Position numbers and translations under genes: made by a program. From positions 1-6,730 of the forward strand of contig JASLMQ010001054.1 of assembly GCA_030746455.1 (NCBI GenBank): DNA of 6,730 nucleotides, in the 5' to 3' direction. The notes under the pieces are model-generated. The model saw nothing but the letters and a program-made list of their open reading frames with translations. It made no database searches and had not been told where the DNA came from. Shown here piece after piece: positions 1 to 5,854 of the stretch. The first letter of the stretch is position 1, and each line of letters begins with the position of its first letter. This stretch comes from Candidatus Latescibacterota bacterium. Its GTDB lineage: Bacteria; Latescibacterota; UBA2968; GCA-2709665.

Positions 1-2
1 GC

Positions 3-3000
3 CGCAATATCCTGGTCGTCGCCGGTACCGCGCCCGAGCGCATCCGGGAGAACGTCCCGACGTTTCTGGCCGCTCTGTGGCCGTCCGATCCGGGGACGTG
101 GGTGATCCCGCGTCTGTTCGATCCAGTTGCACCCCCATCCAGAAGGGAACAGAGAGAGCTCGACTCCCGCAGAGAGAACTGGAGTGATCTGCCGGATAAC
201 TACATGGCCTACTACGCGTCCTGGGCGGGGGAGCGCTATGCCCGGACCGGAAAGGACGCCTACGCGGAGCTCTACCGGGACGCGATGGTGCGTCTGGCAG
301 AGAGGAAGGAATACGTCCACCTGTACCTCTATCGCGAGGTCAAGCACTGGGATCTGATCGAGGAAAGCCCGGTCCTGACCGACGGGGATCGTCTGGCGAT
401 CACCAACTTCTTCCGGGAGTGCGCCGACTCGGACAAGGAAGGCTTCGGGTACCTCCGAAGATACCTCAGACGGCCGCGCCTGCTGCATGGGAACCACCAG
501 ACCCAGGCGGCGTGCGGGCTTCTGGCCGTGGCCGACTACCTGAGGAGATACTACCCGGATGATCTGCACGAGGCCTGGTTCCAGGAGGCCAAGGGGTTCT
601 TTGACACCTACAGAGATCGCGGCAGCTTCGTGAGCGACGAGACGGGCTTGATGCTCGCCTCGGTCAGCAACGTGATGGAGTCGATCTACCGAACGCTCGA
701 CGATCCATCGGAGCACCCCTTTCTGCGAGATACACTCAAGCGACTGATGGCCTGGATCAACAACTACGGCATGGTTCCCGCCTTCGGGGACACCCCGTCG
801 GGATGGCGAAGCCCCCGGGACTACTACCTTCTGGGCGCCAGGATCTACGGCGATCCGGAGTTCCTGTGGATGTACCATCACCTTCGTTCCGCAAGCCCAA
901 AGCGGAGGGCCGGTATCCGGCCGGTCGACGATGGCGACTGGTGGCCCGTGGACATCGAGCCTCGGGTGCCCGAGGGGTTGGATGGCGTCCAGTGGAGTGA
1001 GCCGGACGAGATCCTCTACAGCGTGGCCGACACCAGGTGGGCGGCCCGGAACCAGGTGACGGCTGAAGACTGCTACGGGAAGGTGGCCTTCCGCGGCGGA
1101 TTGGGCCCACAGGACGACTACCTCCTGCTGGACGGCATCGGCCTGAAGGGACACGCCTACGAGGACGCAAATGGCATCCTGGAGTACTCGGCGCTCGGAC
1201 GAACCTTCCTGGTATCGCTGGACAGTAACTACGGGGCGGCGCCGTCGGCGCACAACGGGGTCTGCGTGAGCGTGGACGGGATGGCGTCGGCCCCACCGAT
1301 GCTTGCGGCCCGCAGGTTGTGGGCGGATTTCGCCGAAACGGGTGCGACGCGGACCGTCCTGCACAACGACGGAAGCGCCGATTGGGAGCGGAACGTGATC
1401 TGGTTGCGGAACACGTGCACCGTGGTCTTCGACCGGGTGATCGCCAAGCGGACCGGAATGCACTCGGCGACGGCCTTCTGGCGTGCCGTGGGCGAGGCCG
1501 AGGCATCGCCGGACGGGATCCGGGTCACCCAGGGGGCCTCAGGGGAGGAAGTCACCTTCCGCATGGACCTGCACGCCGCTGATGACGTGGTGCTGGGGAG
1601 GGAGGAGGACCCACAGGCCGGCTACAACTTCCACCGCTACACCCGCCCCGCTCCGCCGCTGGACGACGTGCCGCATGTGATCCACGTTCTGAAGGGATAC
1701 AAGGCCCGCGAACTCGAGAAGGGGAACTCCTTCAGCCTGGCTTCCGTGTTCTGGGCCTCCTCCAAGCAGAGGCCGATTCGGATCGGGTCGCGCAGCATCG
1801 CCGATGCCGCCGTGCTGCTCGACATCGATGGCCACCCAGCCCTGGCGGCGATGGGACCCCTGGCCGTCGATGGACTCCAGGTCGATGCGGAGCTCTCGAT
1901 GGTCAGCCCGGACCGGATCCTCGGAGTTGGGGCGAGGGGCCTCACCATCGAGACCGAGGAGATCTTCGGGTCGGACCTGCCGGTTTCCTTCGAGTGGGAT
2001 CTGCGGACCGGTGCCGTGGCCCTGGATGCCGCGGAAGCGTCGCAGGTGCGACTCGTCGGGACGTCTATGGCCGTTGAGGCCGGTCGGGCCACGCGCAAGA
2101 TCGGCGGGCGCCGCCTGTCCGATAGGGTGAGGGAGGCCCTGCGCGCGATCCCATCGGGCGAGGGCTCGAAGAAGGCGCGAAGGGACAGCGAGACGGGCAC
2201 GCCTCTGAAGATCGCCCGCAGGCGTTTGGCGGATGGGGCCGTGCTCTGCGGCTGGGTGGGGCCTCTCGCGCCGGACGCTGCGCCAACCCTCCTCCTGGGG
2301 CGCGAAGGCGGAGCAGTGGAGGCCCTGGACCCCGCCACGCTGGAGACCCTCTGGACCTACACCTGTGCCGGGCCGGTGAACAGCATCGCTGCGGGAGACC
2401 TGGATGGAGATGGTGTCCTCGAGCCGGTGCTGGGATCGGACGATCACCACGTTCACGCGTTGGACGCTGAGGGCTCTGTCCTCTGGAAGTGGAAGCCGCC
2501 CTTCGACGAGCTCAAGGCATCCATTATGTACAACCATTGGCTTTGGCCAGAGCCCTTCGTGAAGAAGGTGGCCACCCACGACCTCGACGGGGACGGCGCG
2601 GACGAAATCGTGCTATCCGGGGGCATGAACACCTTCGCGGTGGATGGCCGTGGTGAGATGCTCTGGGCCTATCAGGAAGAGGCCTCCACGCACGGTTCCA
2701 GGCCTTCACTGCACGAGCTGGTGTTCGCCGATGCGAACAACGACGGCAGGGACGAAGTCATCGGCGGGGCGAGCGACATGTGGTACCACGGTGCGATGAT
2801 CGCAATCGGCGCGGACGGGAAGAAACTCAAGCAATACCGGAGCGACGGGTGGGTCTCGGGTGTGACGACGGCTCTGTGCGAGGACTTCGCGGGGAAGGGA
2901 AGACCGTCTCTTGCATACGGCACCCGGATGGGAGGCGTGTTCTTCTATCCCGATCCTGCAGACAGGAGATCGCGGTGGTATCGCCGCTTCGCCGACCGGG

Positions 3001-3332
3001 TGGACGTGCTGAATGTCCTCGACCGCGAGGAAGGAGGCAAGATCCTGACTGTGGCGGGCGGGGACACCGGCTGGGTGACAGCTCTCGACCGAGAGGGCGA
3101 CCGCGTGTGGGCCGTCTACGCCGGGGCACGTGTCCGTGCGATGGCCTCCGGCGACCGTCGCGACCGGCTGACCGTCGCGTGCGAGGGGGGCCTGGTCCTG
3201 GAGCTGGACGCCCAGGGAGCAGTTGTTCGATCGGCATCCCTCCACGGGTCCCCGAGCGTGGTGCTGGGCTTGCCGGACGGCGAGGGAGCCATCGTGGCCA
3301 CCCGGGAGGGCGGAGTCTTCAGGCTGGAGTAG
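3..3332 (+). CDS. Heparinase II/III-like protein with C-terminal FG-GAP/PQQ-like propeller, 5'-truncated
   Basis: The frame is open from the left edge (first codon at 3), so 1109 residues of a longer protein are visible; the true start lies outside. The visible N-terminus (RNILVVAGTAPERIRENV) reads like folded protein, not a signal peptide. Residues about 75-300 form a helix-rich stretch resembling the alpha/alpha toroid of heparinase/alginate-lyase families, with GNHQ (N164, H165) and a PAFGD motif (D263). Residues about 340-690 look like the heparinase II/III beta-sandwich, with HAYED (H384, D388) and SAHNG (H417, N418), the usual 'HxxxD' and 'HN' signatures. A basic linker (about 690-740) leads to a C-terminal propeller with three calcium loops: DLDGDG at 799 and 860, and DANNDG at 910. 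PQQ-like 'LDxxGxxLWxW' blades lie between them. The likely role is eliminative cleavage or binding of uronate-containing polysaccharide, probably outside the cytoplasm. Substrate and activity are inferred; a non-catalytic relative is possible. It is the first visible gene of a likely three-gene unit. Confidence 0.88.
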   Translation, partial: RNILVVAGTAPERIRENVPTFLAALWPSDPGTWVIPRLFDPVAPPSRREQRELDSRRENWSDLPDNYMAYYASWAGERYARTGKDAYAELYRDAMVRLAERKEYVHLYLYREVKHWDLIEESPVLTDGDRLAITNFFRECADSDKEGFGYLRRYLRRPRLLHGNHQTQAACGLLAVADYLRRYYPDDLHEAWFQEAKGFFDTYRDRGSFVSDETGLMLASVSNVMESIYRTLDDPSEHPFLRDTLKRLMAWINNYGMVPAFGDTPSGWRSPRDYYLLGARIYGDPEFLWMYHHLRSASPKRRAGIRPVDDGDWWPVDIEPRVPEGLDGVQWSEPDEILYSVADTRWAARNQVTAEDCYGKVAFRGGLGPQDDYLLLDGIGLKGHAYEDANGILEYSALGRTFLVSLDSNYGAAPSAHNGVCVSVDGMASAPPMLAARRLWADFAETGATRTVLHNDGSADWERNVIWLRNTCTVVFDRVIAKRTGMHSATAFWRAVGEAEASPDGIRVTQGASGEEVTFRMDLHAADDVVLGREEDPQAGYNFHRYTRPAPPLDDVPHVIHVLKGYKARELEKGNSFSLASVFWASSKQRPIRIGSRSIADAAVLLDIDGHPALAAMGPLAVDGLQVDAELSMVSPDRILGVGARGLTIETEEIFGSDLPVSFEWDLRTGAVALDAAEASQVRLVGTSMAVEAGRATRKIGGRRLSDRVREALRAIPSGEGSKKARRDSETGTPLKIARRRLADGAVLCGWVGPLAPDAAPTLLLGREGGAVEALDPATLETLWTYTCAGPVNSIAAGDLDGDGVLEPVLGSDDHHVHALDAEGSVLWKWKPPFDELKASIMYNHWLWPEPFVKKVATHDLDGDGADEIVLSGGMNTFAVDGRGEMLWAYQEEASTHGSRPSLHELVFADANNDGRDEVIGGASDMWYHGAMIAIGADGKKLKQYRSDGWVSGVTTALCEDFAGKGRPSLAYGTRMGGVFFYPDPADRRSRWYRRFADRVDVLNVLDREEGGKILTVAGGDTGWVTALDREGDRVWAVYAGARVRAMASGDRRDRLTVACEGGLVLELDAQGAVVRSASLHGSPSVVLGLPDGEGAIVATREGGVFRLE

Positions 3333-3340
3333 TTCACACG

Positions 3341-3613
3341 ATGGTCAGAGACGCTGAGGAAGAGGGGCCGGCCGGCGAGGCGGACGCACGGAGCGAAGAT
3401 CAGGAGCGGACCGAGACCTTGCGAGCGATCGCGGACGACGTCGCACGCCGGATCCAGAGCGGCCTGCTCTCCGAGGCGGAGGCGCGAGACCTCATCTCGC
3501 GGGTACGGTTCCAGATGACGGTGATGATTCCGGACCAGATGGCGACCTATGACCTGATCTACGGTTCCCGCTTCGAGCGGTTGATCCAGCAGTTCCTTCG
3601 GGGAGAGTCCTGA
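3341..3613 (+). CDS. Small uncharacterised helical protein, 90 aa
   Basis: This ATG-started frame begins 8 nt after the stop of the lyase-like gene and ends 24 nt before the amidohydrolase. A GGAG at 3326-3329, inside the end of the upstream gene, lies 11 nt before the ATG, a slightly long but usable spacing. The frame continues upstream as an open shadow inside gene 1; the ATG at 3341 is chosen because it clears that gene and has the RBS. The protein has an acidic, low-complexity N-terminus (residues 1-25, rich in E, D, A, R). A predicted amphipathic helical body follows (about 26-60), then a distinctive C-terminal patch (IPDQMATYDLIYGSRFERL, residues 63-81) that looks like a conserved motif. 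It has no signal peptide, membrane segment, cysteine pair or DNA-binding motif that I can recognise, and I do not recognise the family. Tight spacing suggests co-expression with its neighbours; its function is unknown. Confidence 0.75.
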   Translation: MVRDAEEEGPAGEADARSEDQERTETLRAIADDVARRIQSGLLSEAEARDLISRVRFQMTVMIPDQMATYDLIYGSRFERLIQQFLRGES

Positions 3614-3625
3614 GGCGAACGACAG

Positions 3626-3631
3626 AGGAGG
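3626..3631 (+). promoter_or_regulatory. Ribosome binding site for the amidohydrolase
   Basis: AGGAGG, within the purine run AGAGGAGGA (3624-3632), lies 6 nt before the ATG at 3638. It is a full anti-Shine-Dalgarno match and fixes that ATG as the start. Confidence 0.85.
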
Positions 3632-3637
3632 ATTCGC

Positions 3638-4822
3638 ATGGGCGATGCGACGGTTGTGGCCCACGGTAGGCTGATCGACGGCACGGGTGCGCGGCCCGTG
3701 GATGACTCGGTCGTCGTGGTGGAGAACGGTCGGGTGTCAGACGTCGGTTCAGCCGAGAAGGTCCGCATTCCCGAAGGCGCGGAGACCATCGACGCAACGG
3801 GCAAGACCGTGATGCCGGGCATCATCGAGGGTCACGCGCACGTTCCGGGGGAGCCCAGGGGCCAGAAGGTGCTGCGCCTCTCGCTGCAGCGAGGGATCAC
3901 CACCGTGTGCAGCGTGTCGGCGAACGTGCGCGGGATCGCGTTGCGCAAGGGCATCGAGGACGGAGACGTCCGAGGGTGCGCGAGGCTGATCGCAGGCTGC
4001 GTGGTGTCGTGCACCCACGGCCACGTGAAGTTCCGGGCGGCCGACGGCCCCTGGGAGATCCGCAAGGCGGTTCGGGAGATGGTGATGGCGGGCGCGGATT
4101 TCATCAAGACGGCCGCCTCGGGCGGATTCGCCTCACCCGACGAGGTCTGCGCGCTGCGGAACTACACCTATGAGGAGCTGGATGCGCTGGTCGACGAGGC
4201 ACACGGATGGCACGTTCCCGTCGTCGTCCACTGCCATACCCAGCCAGGACTGGACAACTGCATCCGGGCGGGAACAGACCAGATCCACCACGGGGCCTTT
4301 ATCGACGAAGCTGCCGTGCACGGAATCAAGGAGGCCGGTCTGTTCTACATACCGACTCTGGCCGTCACGTGCCAGCGGAATATCGATGCCAAGGCGGATC
4401 GCCCCTGGGAGACGGCTGAGATGTCCGAGGCACAGCCTATTCACCGCAAAGGGGTACGCCTGGCCCACGAGATCGGGGTCAAGATCGGCGTGGGCACCGA
4501 CTACCCCGGCACCCCCGTGACGTGGAGGGTGGGGGACCGGACCATGTTCGAGATGCAGGAGCTCGTGGCGTGTGGGATGACCCCGATGGAGGCCATCGTG
4601 GCCGCCACGCGGACGAACGCAGAGGCCTACGGACGCCTTGCGGACCTCGGTACGCTGGAGCCGGGGAAGCGGGCCGATCTGCTGATGGTCTCGGAGGACC
4701 CACTCGAGGACATCGGCGTTCTCTACGACGGCGACAACATCAACCTGGTGATGAAGGACGGGCGGGTCGAGTCCACGGATGAGGATCACAAGCAGTACTA
4801 CCGTGTGCGAGAATCGTACTGA
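3638..4822 (+). CDS. Metal-dependent amidohydrolase, imidazolonepropionase/prolidase-like (COG1228 type)
   Basis: This is a complete 394-residue protein, a normal length for the family. The N-terminal composite beta domain (residues 5-58, with GRLIDGTG and VVVENGRVSDVG) leads into a TIM-barrel with a full metal site. H66 and H68 lie in GHAHV, K157 (expected carboxylated lysine) in FIKTAASGG, H198 in VVHCH, H218 in IHHGA, and the catalytic base D288 in GVGTDYPG. The C-terminus returns to the composite domain (GTLEPGKRADLLMVSEDPL). The substrate-loop GH motif appears as CTHGH (125-129). Members of this group hydrolyse Xaa-Pro or other dipeptides, N-acyl amides or cyclic amides; the exact substrate cannot be read here. 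It has no signal peptide, so it is expected in the cytoplasm. The start is set by the strong RBS. It is probably the last gene of the unit with the lyase-like protein and the 90-aa protein. One small oddity is H217 where this group commonly has Glu (IEHG). Confidence 0.95.
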   Translation: MGDATVVAHGRLIDGTGARPVDDSVVVVENGRVSDVGSAEKVRIPEGAETIDATGKTVMPGIIEGHAHVPGEPRGQKVLRLSLQRGITTVCSVSANVRGIALRKGIEDGDVRGCARLIAGCVVSCTHGHVKFRAADGPWEIRKAVREMVMAGADFIKTAASGGFASPDEVCALRNYTYEELDALVDEAHGWHVPVVVHCHTQPGLDNCIRAGTDQIHHGAFIDEAAVHGIKEAGLFYIPTLAVTCQRNIDAKADRPWETAEMSEAQPIHRKGVRLAHEIGVKIGVGTDYPGTPVTWRVGDRTMFEMQELVACGMTPMEAIVAATRTNAEAYGRLADLGTLEPGKRADLLMVSEDPLEDIGVLYDGDNINLVMKDGRVESTDEDHKQYYRVRESY

Positions 4823-4897
4823 TCTGCGGCGGTCCGCCTGACGGGTCCTGATCCTTGATTGCGCAGCAGACCGCGGCGTAACACCGCCATTCCACTC

Positions 4898-4926
4898 TTG
4901 CTTTGGCATCGGGAGTTCACTATCTT
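4898..4926 (+). promoter_or_regulatory. Candidate sigma70-type promoter for sodB
   Basis: TTGCTT (4898-4903) and TATCTT (4921-4926) are separated by 17 nt in the 227-nt gap upstream of the SOD gene. They match the -35 and -10 consensus at 3/6 and 4/6 positions. This would give an untranslated leader of roughly 115 nt. It is the best pair I found in the gap, but it is weak, and the gap itself argues as much as the boxes for separate transcription of sodB. I saw no clear operator palindrome around it. Confidence 0.35.
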
Positions 4927-5035
4927 GCCACGTCGGCGAGGCCCATCAGCAGGTGAGGGTATTCGGGGCTTGCTTGCGTAATGAAGAGAGACGTAACGGT
5001 CGCGAACGCAGCCGGGAGTGGATCCCAGACACCCT

Positions 5036-5043
5036 AAAGGAGG
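5036..5043 (+). promoter_or_regulatory. Consensus ribosome binding site for sodB
   Basis: AAAGGAGG lies 6 nt before the ATG at 5050. It is an extended match to the 16S 3' end and suggests high translation. It decides the start, which also matches the usual SOD N-terminus. Confidence 0.88.
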
Positions 5044-5049
5044 AAGGCC

Positions 5050-5649
5050 ATGGCAATCGAGCTTCCCGCACTTCCCTATGCCGAAGACGCGCTGGAGCCG
5101 GCCTACTCGGCTCGGACGATCGGCTTCCACCACGGCAAACACCATGCCGCGTACGTTACCAACCTGAATGGGATGATCGAAGGGACCGATCTGGCGAGCC
5201 AGTCACTGGAGGACATCATCCAGGCCTCGGCCGGTGACGCGGAGAAGGCCGGAATGTTCAACAACGCCGCCCAGATCTGGAACCACACGTTCTTCTGGAA
5301 CAGCATGAAGCCGGGCGGCGGCGGCAAGCCCTCCGGCGACGTCGCCGCGGCGATCGACAAGGCGTTCGGCGGCTTCGACGGGTTCTCCGAGGCCTTCAGA
5401 ACCGCGGCTGCGACCCGCTTCGGAAGCGGATGGGGATGGCTGGTGGTCGAAGGGGGCGATCTCAAGGTGGTCAGCACGGCCAACGCGGAAACACCGATCA
5501 CCGAGGGGATGACGCCGCTGCTGACGGTAGACGTGTGGGAGCACGCCTACTACCTGGACTACCAGAATCGCCGGCCGGACTTTCTCCAGGCCTTCATGGA
5601 TGACTTGGTGAACTGGGACTTCGTGGCGGATAACCTCGCGAAGGCCTAG
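5050..5649 (+). CDS. sodB: Superoxide dismutase, iron type (Fe/Mn family)
   Basis: This 199-residue protein, of normal family length, converts superoxide to hydrogen peroxide and oxygen in the cytoplasm. The four metal ligands are all present: H27 (in GFHHGKHH), H79 (in QIWNHTFFW), D161 and H165 (in LTVDVWEHAYYLDY). The last motif is the family signature. The active-site glutamine sits at Q75 in AAQIWNH, the position typical of iron enzymes; manganese enzymes carry it in the C-terminal domain. The FGSGWGWLV core strand (124-132) is present. The C-terminus (VNWDFVADNLAKA) closely resembles that of E. coli SodB. It has no export signal. It starts with a consensus RBS and a 227-nt upstream gap, so it is probably a single-gene transcript. 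Metal choice from sequence is good but not absolute, since some members are cambialistic. It implies at least periodic exposure to oxygen. Confidence 0.97.
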   Translation: MAIELPALPYAEDALEPAYSARTIGFHHGKHHAAYVTNLNGMIEGTDLASQSLEDIIQASAGDAEKAGMFNNAAQIWNHTFFWNSMKPGGGGKPSGDVAAAIDKAFGGFDGFSEAFRTAAATRFGSGWGWLVVEGGDLKVVSTANAETPITEGMTPLLTVDVWEHAYYLDYQNRRPDFLQAFMDDLVNWDFVADNLAKA

Positions 5650-5690
5650 CGGAATGTGGCGACCGTCGGCTCGTCGGGGCGGTTCGGTCT

Positions 5691-5785
5691 CGAGCCCCGA
5701 AGGGGCGGCAGTGAATAGCCGGGGGCGCTAGCCCCCGGGTTGCCGCGCAAAACACTATCACGAGCCCCGGAGGTGCGGCAGTGAG
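5691..5785. repeat. REP-like palindromic intergenic element with 70-nt-spaced direct repeat
   Basis: A 25-nt unit at 5691-5715 recurs at 5761-5785 with 22 of 25 positions identical and an exact 70-nt offset. The first copy contains a perfect small hairpin: GCCCC (5694-5698), loop GAA, GGGGC (5702-5706). Directly after it is a perfect 8-bp hairpin: CCGGGGGC (5719-5726), loop GCTA, GCCCCCGG (5731-5738). In the second copy the small hairpin is damaged by a G-to-T change at 5774. The first unit can also pair upstream (CGGGGC 5675-5680 with GCCCCG 5694-5699), an alternative fold. The 'agccccgaaggggc ... agcc-GGG ... CCC-gg' layout resembles dispersed palindromic repeats I associate with Planctomycetes and related genomes; that likeness is from memory. 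No open reading frame is supported here. Confidence 0.7.
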
Positions 5786-5827
5786 CCTGAAATCGGCTCG
5801 ATGCCTGTCGACCCCACCGGGGCTTGT
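5760..5827. terminator. Possible bidirectional terminator between convergent genes
   Basis: Bases 5760-5770 pair with 5817-5827 in an 11-bp stem (one G-T wobble), closing over an inner hairpin GAGCC (5783-5787) / GGCTC (5795-5799). It lies between the sodB stop and the stop of the minus-strand gene. On the plus strand it is followed by TTGTCTTGTGTT-like sequence (overlapping the stem end); on the minus strand by GATAGTGTTTTG. Neither is a clean T-run and the loop is long, so the terminator role is inferred from position and structure. It overlaps the second repeat copy. Confidence 0.35.
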
Positions 5828-5854
5828 CTTGTGTTCAGGGCTCTGCGTGTGGAT

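Noticed and set aside
757..1506. Minus-strand open frame of 249 codons
   Set aside because: The translation is dominated by Arg, Pro and Ser with no recognisable motif, and overlaps the conserved heparinase-like region on the other strand.
1539..2579. Minus-strand open frame of 346 codons antisense to the lyase-like gene
   Set aside because: It lies wholly inside a clearly coding plus-strand gene. Its translation is rich in R, P, G and H with no domain; long antisense frames are expected in GC-rich DNA.
2780..3340. Upstream extension of the small-protein frame into gene 1
   Set aside because: The extension would overlap the propeller region by over 500 nt and translates to low-complexity Arg/Gly-rich sequence. 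The ATG at 3341 has an RBS and clears gene 1.
4821..4890. Possible terminator after the amidohydrolase (GGCG/CGCC near 4828-4838 and GCGGTC 4829-4834 with GACCGC 4869-4874)
   Set aside because: Stems are only 4-6 bp, compete with each other and have no following T-run, so no terminator is called.
4903..4926. TTGGCA (4903-4908) as the -35 box for TATCTT (4921-4926)
   Set aside because: The hexamer is closer to consensus, but the 12-nt spacer is too short for a sigma70 promoter.
5691..5785. CRISPR-like reading of the two 25-nt repeats
   Set aside because: There are only two copies, the intervening segment itself contains a palindrome, and no cas gene or further repeat is present.
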